DNA from: Alphaproteobacteria bacterium
GTDB taxonomy: Bacteria > Pseudomonadota > Alphaproteobacteria > JAJUGE01
NCBI GenBank assembly: GCA_029268305.1
Contig: JAJUGE010000009.1
Location: 1-62,500, forward strand
Direction: 5' to 3'
Length of the DNA: 62,500 nucleotides
Every line of letters starts with the position of its first letter. Position 1 is the first letter of the stretch. Made by a program: the position numbers and the translations under genes. Shown here piece by piece: positions 38,395 through 46,768 of the stretch. A model generated the notes under the pieces. The model ran no database searches. It saw nothing but the letters and a program-made list of their open reading frames with translations, and had not been told where the DNA came from.

Positions 38395-39798
38395 ATGGCG
38401 GCCAAGGCGTTCGAAGAGGTGATGCAGGTCCGCGGCATGGGAATGCCCGAGAGCGGCGAGGTCGAGATCCGCGGTAGCGATCCGGTATACTCGACCGGGT
38501 TCAGGATCGGAGAGGCGTGCGCAGCCGTCGTGGGCGGGATCGGCGTTGCCGTGAACGACATCTGGGAGTTGAAGACCGGCCGCCGCCAGAAGGCGAAGGT
38601 GGACGCACGTCATGCGGCGGCATCGCTGCGCAGCACCCAGTTCCTCTACACGATGGGCGACAACGGCGCGTTCGAGCCGGCGCCCGAGACGCCGTCGATG
38701 ATCCACATGCGCACGATCACGCAGCCCTGGCCGACGCGGGATGGCCGCTGGTTTCTCGCCCACTTCAACCTGCCGCACCTGCGCGACCGCGTGCTACGAG
38801 TGCTCGAGTGCGAACCGACCCCCGAATCCGTAGCCGCTGCCGTGCGCCGCTGGGATGCGCTCGATCTGGAAGAGGCGATCGCCGAAGCCCGCGCCTGCGG
38901 TGCGATGGTTCGCAGCAACGAAGAATGGCTCGAGCATCCGCACGGTCAGGTGCTTCGCAACAAACCGCTGGTCGAGATCATCAAGATCGGCGACAGCGAG
39001 CCCGAGCCGTTTTCCGAAGGCGATCGGCCGCTTTCAGGCATTCGCGTGCTGGACCTGACGCGCATTCTCGCGGGCCCCATCGCCGCACGCACGCTCGCCG
39101 AGAACGGGGCCGACGTGCTGATGGTCGCGGCGGAGCACCTGCCGCAGGTCATGGAGCACGTCCGCGACACCAGCCACGGCAAGCGGAGCTGCTTCCTCGA
39201 CCTGACCAAACCGGAAGAGTCGGCGAAGCTGAAGGAGCTCGTGAAGCAGGCCGATGTGTTCTCGCAGGGCTATCGTCCCGGAATCATGGCTAAGCACGGG
39301 TTCAGCCCGGAGGAGCTGGCGGAAGTCCGGCCCGGTATCATCTACGTGTCGATCAGCTGCTACGGCGCGGACGGCCCGTTCAGCGGCCGGGCCGGCTGGG
39401 AGCAGCTCGCCCAGACCGTCACCGGCATCTGCAAGGAAGGCCTGCCGGATCGCCCGGCGCTGCTGCCGGCCGCCGCCTGCGACTACACCACCGGCTATCT
39501 CGGCGCCTATGGTGCGTTGCTGGCGCTGGCGCGGCGGGCCCGAGAGGGCGGCAGCTATCATGTGCGCGTCTCGCTGTGCCAGTCGGGCATGTACATCTAC
39601 CGGCAGGGCAAGACGGACTATCCGGAACCGGATATGAACCTCTCACCGACTGAGGTGGAGGCGCTGCAGATGCGCTCCGAGACCGCGGCGGGACCGATCC
39701 GGCACCTGAGGCCGGTCCTCGAGCTGTCGGAGACCAGCCCGCACTGGTCGCGGCCGACGCCGGTGCTCGGCGGCGACCGGCCGGAGTGGCTCTCCTAG
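38395..39798 (+). CDS. Family III CoA-transferase with rearranged domain order
   Basis: 467 residues. The usual family opening (LSGIRVLDLTRILAGPIAARTLAENGADVLMV) appears only at about residue 212, and the catalytic Asp lies after it in ACDYTTGYLGAYGAL. The preceding 200 residues contain blocks that in standard members lie near the middle and end (ELKTGRRQKAKVDARHAAASL, TRDGRWFLAHFNLPHLRDRVLRVL, SNEEWLEHPHGQ). The protein thus looks like a C-half followed by an N-half. This architecture recurs in environmental CoA-transferases. It is divergent from iclR, with ATG 38395 behind GGGAGAAGAAG. Confidence 0.85.
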   Translation: MAAKAFEEVMQVRGMGMPESGEVEIRGSDPVYSTGFRIGEACAAVVGGIGVAVNDIWELKTGRRQKAKVDARHAAASLRSTQFLYTMGDNGAFEPAPETPSMIHMRTITQPWPTRDGRWFLAHFNLPHLRDRVLRVLECEPTPESVAAAVRRWDALDLEEAIAEARACGAMVRSNEEWLEHPHGQVLRNKPLVEIIKIGDSEPEPFSEGDRPLSGIRVLDLTRILAGPIAARTLAENGADVLMVAAEHLPQVMEHVRDTSHGKRSCFLDLTKPEESAKLKELVKQADVFSQGYRPGIMAKHGFSPEELAEVRPGIIYVSISCYGADGPFSGRAGWEQLAQTVTGICKEGLPDRPALLPAAACDYTTGYLGAYGALLALARRAREGGSYHVRVSLCQSGMYIYRQGKTDYPEPDMNLSPTEVEALQMRSETAAGPIRHLRPVLELSETSPHWSRPTPVLGGDRPEWLS

Positions 39799-39816
39799 GC
39801 TCACCGACGAGGGAAA

Positions 39817-39860
39817 CCTTTGCAGGAGAAGATTTCGCCATATATCTTCTCTTGCAAAGG
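39817..39860. promoter_or_regulatory. Long inverted repeat upstream of the Xre-RES module (candidate autoregulatory operator)
   Basis: Arms 39817-39833 (CCTTTGCAGGAGAAGAT) and 39844-39860 (ATCTTCTCTTGCAAAGG): 17 bp with a single mismatch and a 10-base spacer. It ends 14 bases before the antitoxin start. The position fits autorepression by a dimeric Xre protein. As RNA it would also form a strong hairpin, which could end the upstream CoA-transferase transcript. Confidence 0.6.
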
Positions 39861-39874
39861 AGACTCCGATCCCG

Positions 39875-40249
39875 TTGAAAGCTGAATCCCTCCCCGCCGG
39901 GGACGCTCAGAGCCTGCTCGCCAAGGCAGCGGTCAGGGCCGCACGCCTGCTCCGCATGCGGAACGCCGAGCTGGCCCAGGTGATCGGCGTCTCGGAATCC
40001 GTGATCTCGAAAATCGACCGTCACCAGGGGGCGTTGCCCAACGACGCGAAGAAGCTCGAGCTCGCAACCCTGTTCGTCCGGCTCTACCGCTCGCTCGACG
40101 CGATCGTCGGGGGCGACGACCATGTCGCGGCCTCCTGGCTTCGCAACGAGAACACCGCCCTCGGCGGCAGGCCGATCGACGCGATCAAGACCGTATCCGG
40201 TCTGCTCGACGTGGTCGCCTATCTGGATGCCCGCAGAGCCCTCGGCTAA
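39875..40249 (+). CDS. Xre-type antitoxin with MbcA/ParS toxin-binding domain (DUF2384)
   Basis: 124 residues. An N-terminal helix-turn-helix (RMRNAELAQVIGVSESVISKI) is followed by a C-terminal toxin-binding domain (ALGGRPIDAIKTVSGLLDVVAYLDARRALG), the typical Xre antitoxin of RES systems. It neutralises the RES toxin and probably represses its own promoter at the inverted repeat upstream. It probably starts with TTG at 39875, since AAAGGAG lies twelve bases before. It overlaps the toxin gene by 23 bp. Confidence 0.9.
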   Translation: MKAESLPAGDAQSLLAKAAVRAARLLRMRNAELAQVIGVSESVISKIDRHQGALPNDAKKLELATLFVRLYRSLDAIVGGDDHVAASWLRNENTALGGRPIDAIKTVSGLLDVVAYLDARRALG

Positions 40250-40970
40250 TCCGGCGCCGCGTCAGGGCGGGATCTGGCGGGTGGTGGAGGCGCAGCATCG
40301 CGTCTCGACCATGAAGCTCGTCGACAGCCCCGAGGAGCAGGCGACACTGGAGGAGCTGATCGACGCGACCAAGCCACCGGTGCCGGCGGAGTGCCATCAC
40401 CTGCATTGGCTTCTCTTCACCCCTTTCCGATACGAAGCCCGCAGCGACTCCCGGTTCCGGCGGCGCGGAAAGACCCCGCCGGTCTTCTATGCTTCGGAGC
40501 ATGCCAGCACCGCCGTCGCCGAGATCGCCTTCTGGCGTCTGCTATTCTTCATCGAGAGCCCTGGGACGCCTTTTCCGGTCAATCCGCTCGAGCTGACGGC
40601 TTTCTCGGTCCGCTATCGTGCCGCGCTTTGCCTCGACCTGACGCGTCCTCCCTATACGGACCGGTCGAGCCTCTGGCGCCACCCGACCGACTATTCGGAT
40701 AGCCACGCGATCGCCGACGAGGCTCGGCAGATGGGCTGCGACGCCATCCGCTCGCCGTCCGCGCGCGACCCGAAGGCGGGATGCAATCTCTCGCTCCTCA
40801 CCTGCGCCGCCTTTCTAGACAAACGGCCGAGGACGCAGCATCGCTGGGATCTCCGGCTGCATTCCGCCGGCATCAGCGCCTTCCGCGAAAGCCCACCCGC
40901 CTCGCTCCACTTCGATCGGGGGGCCTTCACGCGCGATCCTCGTGTCGCCGCCTTCGACTGGCAGCGATAG
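40227..40970 (+). CDS. RES domain toxin (NAD+-degrading)
   Basis: 247 residues. RES toxins deplete NAD+ and halt growth when freed from the Xre partner. Seen are the N-terminal IWRV arginine block, the FRYEARSDSRFRRRGKTPPVFYASEHASTAVAEIAFWR core with the conserved Arg, Tyr and Glu, and the C-terminal region with CDAIRSPSARD. The start at 40227 overlaps the antitoxin end, which is usual in type II pairs and couples their translation. A longer frame back to 40122 is open but lies inside the antitoxin gene. Confidence 0.9.
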   Translation: MPAEPSANPAPRQGGIWRVVEAQHRVSTMKLVDSPEEQATLEELIDATKPPVPAECHHLHWLLFTPFRYEARSDSRFRRRGKTPPVFYASEHASTAVAEIAFWRLLFFIESPGTPFPVNPLELTAFSVRYRAALCLDLTRPPYTDRSSLWRHPTDYSDSHAIADEARQMGCDAIRSPSARDPKAGCNLSLLTCAAFLDKRPRTQHRWDLRLHSAGISAFRESPPASLHFDRGAFTRDPRVAAFDWQR

Positions 40971-41060
40971 CAGGAACCGCGCTCTCCCCTGTGCACCGGC
41001 AGCCGATTGCGCCAAGATGACGCAACCGCCACGAGCGAACGAACAATCGAGGAGCTGAGC

Positions 41061-42725
41061 ATGGCCCAAACAAGCGAGAGCCGCGCCGGGGCGCAACCGT
41101 CCGGCGCCGAAATCGACGTAGTCGTCGTCGGCGCCGGGTTCTCGGGCCTCTATCTTCTGCACCGGCTGCGCGGTCTCGGCGTCACGGCCAAGGCGTTCGA
41201 GGCCGGCAGTGGCGTCGGCGGCACCTGGTACTGGAACCGCTACCCGGGCGCACGCTGCGACGTCGAGAGCATGCAGTACTCCTACTCCTTTTCCGACGAG
41301 CTTCAGCAGGAATGGTCTTGGAGCGAGCGCTTTTCCGCGCAGCCGGAGATCCTGCGCTACGCGAACCATGTTGCCGACCGGTTCGACCTGCGGCGCTTCA
41401 TCCAGTTCGATACGCGAGTGATGAGCGCGCATTTCGATGAACACGACCGACGCTGGACGGTGAAGACCGACCGTGGCGACGTCGTCCGCGCCCGCTTCTG
41501 CATCATGGCGACGGGATGCCTCTCGACCGCGCGGCTGCCGGATTTCAAGGGACGCGACACTTTCCGCGGCAATGTCTATCACACCGGCGAGTGGCCGCAT
41601 GAGGAGGTCGACTTCACCGGGCAGCGGGTCGCCGTCATCGGCACCGGCTCGTCCGGCATCCAGGCGATCCCGGTCATCGCCGAGCAGGCGGCCCACTTGA
41701 CGGTGTTCCAGCGCACGCCGAACTACTCGATACCGTCGCGCAATGGTCCGATGCCGCCGGAGTATGAGCGCTGGTGGAAGGAGAACTACGCGGAGCACCG
41801 GGCAAAGGCGCGGATGAGCCCGAACGGAAACTTCCATGCGCGCAACGAGGCGCGTGCCCTCGAAGTGGACGAGGCGGAGAGACACCGTGTCTACGAGGAG
41901 CGGTGGCAGGCCGGCGGCAGCACCTTCGTCGGCGCCTTCCGCGACCTCTTCACAAGTAGGGAGGCGAACGACACCGCCGCCGAGTTCGTGCGCGAGAAGA
42001 TCCGCCAGATCGTCAAGGATCCGGAGGTCGCGGAGCTGCTGGCGCCGAAGGACTATCCGATCGGCACCAAACGGATCTGCGTCGACAGCCACTATTTCGA
42101 GACGTTCAACCGCGAGAACGTGACCCTGGTGGATGCGAAGCGGAACCCGATCGAGGAGATCACGCCGACCGGCCTGATAGCCGGGGGCCGCGCCTACGAG
42201 TTCGACAGCATCGTCTTCGCCACGGGCTTCGACGCGATGACCGGCACCCTGCTCAAGATCGACATCCGCGGCCGGAACGGCGCGACACTGCGGGAGAAGT
42301 GGGCTGCGGGCCCGCGGACCTATCTCGGGCTGATGGTGGCCGGTTTCCCGAACATGTTCACGATCACCGGGCCGGGCAGCCCCTCGGTGCTCAGCAACAT
42401 GATGGTCTCGATCGAACAGCATGTGGACTGGATCAGCGACTGCCTCGCGCACATGCGGTCGAGCGGCTTCGAGGTCATGGAAGCGACTCTCGAGGCGGAA
42501 GACGCTTGGGTCGATCACGTCAATCAGGTGGCGCACAAGACGCTCTATCCGTCCGCCGCCTCCTGGTACATGGGCGCCAACATTCCCGGCAAGCCGCGGA
42601 TCTTCATGCCCTACATCGGCGGGGTCGGCGCCTACCGGAAGAAGTGCGATACCGTGGCGGCCAACGGGTACGAGGGCTTCGAGATGACCCCGGACCGCGC
42701 GCGCGAGGTCGCCGCCGCCGAGTAG
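41061..42725 (+). CDS. Type I Baeyer-Villiger monooxygenase (cyclohexanone-monooxygenase-like), copy 2
   Basis: 554 residues. FAD-binding GAGFSG is at 24-29, then GTWYWNRYPGARCDVES. The type I fingerprint FRGNVYHTGEWP is at 168-179 and the NADPH motif GTGSSG at 194-199. The sequence around GPGSPSVLSNMMVSIEQHVDWI resembles cyclohexanone and phenylacetone monooxygenases. It is the second BVMO in the window and only moderately similar to the one at 12079-13719. ATG 41061 lies behind CGAGGAGC. No obvious operon partner. Confidence 0.94.
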   Translation: MAQTSESRAGAQPSGAEIDVVVVGAGFSGLYLLHRLRGLGVTAKAFEAGSGVGGTWYWNRYPGARCDVESMQYSYSFSDELQQEWSWSERFSAQPEILRYANHVADRFDLRRFIQFDTRVMSAHFDEHDRRWTVKTDRGDVVRARFCIMATGCLSTARLPDFKGRDTFRGNVYHTGEWPHEEVDFTGQRVAVIGTGSSGIQAIPVIAEQAAHLTVFQRTPNYSIPSRNGPMPPEYERWWKENYAEHRAKARMSPNGNFHARNEARALEVDEAERHRVYEERWQAGGSTFVGAFRDLFTSREANDTAAEFVREKIRQIVKDPEVAELLAPKDYPIGTKRICVDSHYFETFNRENVTLVDAKRNPIEEITPTGLIAGGRAYEFDSIVFATGFDAMTGTLLKIDIRGRNGATLREKWAAGPRTYLGLMVAGFPNMFTITGPGSPSVLSNMMVSIEQHVDWISDCLAHMRSSGFEVMEATLEAEDAWVDHVNQVAHKTLYPSAASWYMGANIPGKPRIFMPYIGGVGAYRKKCDTVAANGYEGFEMTPDRAREVAAAE

Positions 42726-42805
42726 CTCCAGCGCGGGCGAGCCGCACCGGATCGGCGCAGCACGAGGCCTGCCGCATCGGCACGCGCCTCGTGCCGTCAC
42801 CTCCC

Positions 42806-42834
42806 TTGACAATTACGTTGATATCAATTCTTCT
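42806..42834 (+). promoter_or_regulatory. Candidate promoter and operator upstream of the VOC gene
   Basis: A consensus -35 box TTGACA (42806-42811) is followed at 17 bp by a weak -10 (TCTTCT). A perfect 10-bp palindrome, TTGATATCAA (42818-42827), sits inside the spacer, a typical place for a repressor of the ArsR or MarR kind. It lies 30 bp before the VOC start. Confidence 0.45.
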
Positions 42835-42863
42835 TCCTTGCACACATTCGCGGAGGAAGCGTC

Positions 42864-43298
42864 ATGTATGTTCAGACTTACCTCTTTTTCGACGGCCGCT
42901 GCGAAGAAGCGATCGAGTTCTATCGCGAAGCGCTCGGCGCTGAGGTGACGATGCTGATGCGGTTCCGCGAGAGCCCGGACTCCTGCAGCAGCGGCGAGCT
43001 GCCGCCGGGAGCCGAGGACAAGGTGCTGCACGCCAGCTTCCGCATCGGGGAAACTGTGGTCATGGCGTCCGACGGGCACTGTCAGGGGCGGCCCTCGTTC
43101 CAGGGTTTCTCGCTCGCGATCACGGCGAAAGACACGAGCGAGGCTGAACGGTTGTTCCGCGCCCTCTCCGAGGGTGGAGAAGTGCAGATGCCGCTCGGCC
43201 CCACCTTCTTCTCGCCGAGTTTCGGGATGGTTGCCGACCGGTTCGGCGTCGGCTGGATGATCGTTACGGAGTCGAGCGACCCGAAATACAACCCCTGA
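42864..43298 (+). CDS. VOC family protein (PhnB/3-demethylubiquinone methyltransferase-like fold)
   Basis: 144 residues of the PhnB-like branch of the vicinal-oxygen-chelate fold. It opens with VQTYLFFDGRCEEAIEFYREALGAEVTMLMRF and closes with GPTFFSPSFGMVADRFGVGWMI. These small dimers are often of unknown function; some act as glyoxalase- or antibiotic-binding proteins. ATG 42864 follows CGGAGGAAG. It has its own candidate promoter with a palindrome. Confidence 0.88.
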   Translation: MYVQTYLFFDGRCEEAIEFYREALGAEVTMLMRFRESPDSCSSGELPPGAEDKVLHASFRIGETVVMASDGHCQGRPSFQGFSLAITAKDTSEAERLFRALSEGGEVQMPLGPTFFSPSFGMVADRFGVGWMIVTESSDPKYNP

Positions 43299-43314
43299 GC
43301 TCGCGCGGCCCTGT

Positions 43315-43767
43315 TCAGAACTGCCGCCCGATCTTCGCGTCTACGCTGTGCCGGTTGGCGCCGCGAACGACGAAAAAGAACATCACGGTGGCCCAGATCA
43401 CCGATTTCTCGGCACCGGGCCATCCCTGCCCCAGCAGGATCCAATGAAAGTAGACGGTCACCAGCAGGACGACGCAGGCGGCCAGGGCCGCGGGGCGGGT
43501 CAGAAAGCCGATGGCGATGAAGATTCCGCCGAAGAACTCGGTGATCGAAAGCAGGACCGACCACAACTCGGCGGGATAGAATCCGATTCCCTCGACCATT
43601 CCGGTCGCCCCGAACGGGTCGAGAATCTTGCCGTAACCATGCGTGACCAGCGCGAGACCCGCGACGATCCGGAGAATCGTCTCGGCTGCCTCCCAGGCGC
43701 CGGAATAGACGGCGCCGAGCGCAGGAATGATCAGTCGCGGGCGGCCACCCAGAACGGGATCGTGCAT
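43315..43767 (-). CDS. DoxX family membrane protein
   Basis: 150 residues, four transmembrane helices. The DoxX pattern is clear (RIVAGLALVTHGYGKILDPFGATGMVEGIG, then ELWSVLLSITEFFGGIFIAIGFLTRPAALAA). Function in bacteria is poorly defined; some members aid thiol or redox homeostasis in the membrane. The ATG at 43767 has CGGAGAG upstream; the longer frame adds 43 non-homologous residues. Convergent with the VOC gene, divergent from the dehydratase. Confidence 0.88.
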   Translation of the reverse strand: MHDPVLGGRPRLIIPALGAVYSGAWEAAETILRIVAGLALVTHGYGKILDPFGATGMVEGIGFYPAELWSVLLSITEFFGGIFIAIGFLTRPAALAACVVLLVTVYFHWILLGQGWPGAEKSVIWATVMFFFVVRGANRHSVDAKIGRQF

Positions 43768-43919
43768 TCTTCTCTCCGAGCAGTGACGAAATACATGCCG
43801 GACATACCACAACCGCTCGTCGCGGTTCCCCTTCGTCGCGGGCGTGTTGACGGGCGAGCGACGACGGGTGCTAACTTCACGAGCACCATCCAGCACCCGT
43901 GAAGCGCCCGGAGTCGCCG

Positions 43920-45644
43920 ATGACCGTCCGCAAACCCGAGGACCTGCGCAGCCACCGCTGGTTCGGCGTCGACACCATGCGCGGCTTCGGCCACCGCTCC
44001 CGGATGATGGAGATGGGCTTCGCCCGGGAGGAATTCGTCGGCAAGCCGGTGATCGCCATCGTCAACACGTGGAGCGACACCAACACCTGCCACAGCCACA
44101 TGCGCCAGCGAGCCGAGGAGGTGAAGCGCGGCGTCATCGCGGCGGGCGGATTCCCGGTCGAGCTGCCTGCCATGTCGGTTGGCGAGCAGATGACCAAGCC
44201 GACCTCGATGATGTACCGCAATTTCCTCGCGATGGAGACCGAGGAGTTGCTGCGCTCGCAACCCGTGGACGGCTGCGTTCTCATGGGTGGCTGCGACAAG
44301 ACCACGCCCGGCCTGCTCATGGGCGCCATCAGCATGAACCTGCCGGCGATCTACGTTCCGGCCGGCGCCATGCTGCGGGGGCACTGGCGGGGCGAAACCC
44401 TCGGCAGCGGCACTGATGCCTTCCGCTACTGGGCGGAGCGGCGCGCGGGAAACCTGACCGAGGACCAATGGCAGGAGCTCGAGGAAGGGATCGCCCGCTC
44501 GCCCGGCACCTGCATGACCATGGGCACGGCGTCGACCATGATGTCGCTCGCCGAGACGCTCGGGATGACGCTTCCCGGCGCGTCTTCTATCCCGGCGGTC
44601 GATTCCACCCACGCGATGATGGCGATGCGCTCGGGCCGACGCATCGTCGAGATGGTTTGGGAGAACCTTCGCCCCAGCGACATCCTGACCGAGGCCGCAT
44701 TCCAGAACGCGATCGTCGTCGACATGGCGCTCTCCGGCTCGACCAACGCCATTATTCATCTGGTGGCCATGGCCGGACGAGCCGGCCTGAAACTCGACCT
44801 CGAGCGCTTCGACGCGATCTCGCAACGGACGCCGGTGCTGGCCAACCTGAAGCCTGCCGGCAAGTACCTGATGGAGGACTTCTACTATGCGGGCGGCCTG
44901 CGCGCCCTGCTGGCGCGGATCTCCGACCTGCTGAAGCTCGGCTGCATCACGGTCAACGGGCGATCGCTCGCCGAGAACATCGAGGGCGCCGAGGTTTACA
45001 ATGATGACGTGATCCTGCCGCGCAATCGGCCCCTGAGTCCGACCGGCGGCACGGCCGTCCTGCGCGGCAACCTCGCACCCGACGGCGCCATCATCAAGCC
45101 GACGGCGGCCGAGCCGCACCTCCTGAAGCATCGCGGACCGGCGGTCGTGTTCGAAGACGTCGACGACATGTATGCACGCATCGACGACGACGATCTTGAG
45201 GTGACGGCGGACTCGGTGCTGGTGCTCAAGAATGCCGGCCCGAAGGGAGCGCCCGGCATGCCCGAATGGGGCCAGCTCCCGATCCCGAAGAAGCTTTTGC
45301 GCCAGGGGGTGCGCGACATGGTCCGCATCTCCGACTGCCGCATGTCCGGCACAAGCTTCGGCGCCTGCGTGCTGCACGTCGCGCCCGAAGCCGCCGTCGG
45401 CGGCCCCCTGGCGCTGGTAGAGACGGGTGACATGATCGAGCTCGACGTCGATGCCCGCCGGCTGCATCTCGACGTGGACGATGCGGAGCTCGAGCGCCGC
45501 CGCGCCGGATGGCAGCCGCGACCGGCACCCTATGGGCGCGGCTACGGCATGCTCTATGTCGATCATGTCACACAGGCGGACCAGGGCTGCGACTTCGATT
45601 TCCTCCATGCCGGCCCGCCGACGTCCGAGCCAAAGATCTACTGA
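43920..45644 (+). CDS. IlvD/Edd family sugar-acid dehydratase (arabinonate/xylonate type)
   Basis: 574 residues. Dehydrates an aldonic acid to a 2-keto-3-deoxy acid using an Fe-S cluster and Mg2+. Cluster cysteines are visible in VNTWSDTNTCHSH, in MGGCDKTTPGLLMGA and in RSPGTCMTMGTASTM. The opening SHRWFGVDTMRGFGHRSRMMEMGF and the GCDKTTPGLLMGA block place it with L-arabinonate/D-xylonate dehydratases rather than with IlvD of branched-chain amino acid synthesis (inference). ATG 43920 with CGGAG is preferred to the GTG at 43899. Confidence 0.9.
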   Translation: MTVRKPEDLRSHRWFGVDTMRGFGHRSRMMEMGFAREEFVGKPVIAIVNTWSDTNTCHSHMRQRAEEVKRGVIAAGGFPVELPAMSVGEQMTKPTSMMYRNFLAMETEELLRSQPVDGCVLMGGCDKTTPGLLMGAISMNLPAIYVPAGAMLRGHWRGETLGSGTDAFRYWAERRAGNLTEDQWQELEEGIARSPGTCMTMGTASTMMSLAETLGMTLPGASSIPAVDSTHAMMAMRSGRRIVEMVWENLRPSDILTEAAFQNAIVVDMALSGSTNAIIHLVAMAGRAGLKLDLERFDAISQRTPVLANLKPAGKYLMEDFYYAGGLRALLARISDLLKLGCITVNGRSLAENIEGAEVYNDDVILPRNRPLSPTGGTAVLRGNLAPDGAIIKPTAAEPHLLKHRGPAVVFEDVDDMYARIDDDDLEVTADSVLVLKNAGPKGAPGMPEWGQLPIPKKLLRQGVRDMVRISDCRMSGTSFGACVLHVAPEAAVGGPLALVETGDMIELDVDARRLHLDVDDAELERRRAGWQPRPAPYGRGYGMLYVDHVTQADQGCDFDFLHAGPPTSEPKIY

Positions 45645-45689
45645 TTTCCGAGACTTCGTCTCCCCCTCCCGGATCCGGAGCCGTCCCCG

Positions 45690-46253
45690 ATGTTCGACCG
45701 TACCCGCCGCTTCTGCATCTCGCTCGTCTCTGCCGCCCTGCTCGCCACGGGCGCAGCCGCCGCCGAGCTGGACAAGCCGGCCGGGCCCGCTCTCGTCACG
45801 ATCACCGGCAAGATCACCCATGCGAATCAGGAGGGGTTCGAGGCGTTCCGCGACAAGCTGTTTGGCGTTCACGACCTCCGGTTCGACCGGGCCGCGGCAT
45901 TCGACCTCGCCATGCTCGAAGAGCTCGGCATGCAGCAGGTCTCGCTCCAGTACCGGGACTGGGATGCGCGCCACACGTTCGAGGGCCCGCTCCTGCGGGA
46001 TGTGCTCGCCGCTGCCGGCGCCTCGGGCGACACCGTGCTGCCGATGGCGCTCGACGGCTACGCCGCCGAGATCGCTATGTCCGACCTTCAGAAATGGCCG
46101 GTGATCCTTGCGCTCAAGATGGACGGCGAGTACATGGCCGTCGGCGGCGCCGGCCCTGCTTTCGTGATCTATCCGATGAACGACTATCCTGAGCTTGCCG
46201 GCGAAGACGACGCCAAGCTGGTCTGGGGCGTCTTCCACATCGCCGTCGAATGA
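45690..46253 (+). CDS. Exported protein resembling the oxidoreductase molybdopterin-binding fold
   Basis: 187 residues with a signal peptide (RFCISLVSAALLATGAAAA). The mature part has blocks resembling the SUOX-type molybdopterin domain (HTFEGPLLRDVLAAAGA, ALDGYAAEIAMSDLQKWPVILALKMDGEYM, GPAFVIYPMNDYPEL). The mature part has no cysteine, so the Mo-ligating cysteine is missing. Such proteins are probably binding or regulatory domains rather than oxidoreductases. It lies 45 bp after the dehydratase on the same strand. Confidence 0.7.
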   Translation: MFDRTRRFCISLVSAALLATGAAAAELDKPAGPALVTITGKITHANQEGFEAFRDKLFGVHDLRFDRAAAFDLAMLEELGMQQVSLQYRDWDARHTFEGPLLRDVLAAAGASGDTVLPMALDGYAAEIAMSDLQKWPVILALKMDGEYMAVGGAGPAFVIYPMNDYPELAGEDDAKLVWGVFHIAVE

Positions 46254-46263
46254 GGCCACTCCG

Positions 46264-46686
46264 ATGACAGCGAAAGCCACGGTTTCCACCGTCATTCCCG
46301 CCATGCATTATCGCGACGCCGCGAGGGCGATCGACTGGCTGTGCGAGGCGTTCGGGTTCGAGCGCCACCTCGTGGTTCCAGGCGAGAACGGTACGATCGC
46401 ACATGCCGAGCTTCGCTTCGGCAACGGCATGATCATGCTGGGCTCCGTCCGCGACAGCGAGTTCGGCCGGCTGATGAAGCAGCCGGACGAGATCGGTGGC
46501 GCCGAGACGCAGACCGCCTATCTCGTCATTGACGACGCCGACGCCCACTATGCCCGTGCCAAGGCGGCTGGCGCGGAGATCGTCATGGACATCAAGACCG
46601 AAGACTATGGCGGCCGCGGCTACTCCTGCCGCGATCCCGAAGGCCACATCTGGAACTTCGGCACGTACGATCCCTGGAGCGCATGA
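46264..46686 (+). CDS. VOC family protein (glyoxalase/bleomycin-resistance-like)
   Basis: 140 residues. Seen are the first beta-alpha module (VSTVIPAMHYRDAARAIDWLCEAFGFERHLVV), the central AHAELRFGNGMIMLGSV strand, and the C-terminal GGRGYSCRDPEGHIWNFGTYDPW typical of uncharacterised VOC proteins. It begins 10 bp after the exported protein gene and is probably co-transcribed with it. Function unknown. Confidence 0.88.
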   Translation: MTAKATVSTVIPAMHYRDAARAIDWLCEAFGFERHLVVPGENGTIAHAELRFGNGMIMLGSVRDSEFGRLMKQPDEIGGAETQTAYLVIDDADAHYARAKAAGAEIVMDIKTEDYGGRGYSCRDPEGHIWNFGTYDPWSA

Positions 46687-46768
46687 CGGCCCCGGCGCCG
46701 CACGGCTTCCGCCCGGCAGCGCCGGGTAATATCCTCCCGCGCTAACTGGTTCAGCGAGAGGATCCCCC

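Noticed and set aside
40122..40226. N-terminal extension of the RES toxin
   Set aside because: It lies wholly within the antitoxin coding region. The start at 40227 gives the normal toxin length and a typical short overlap.
43731..46304. An 857-residue minus-strand frame over the dehydratase
   Set aside because: Antisense shadow of the IlvD/Edd-family gene; no recognisable domain.
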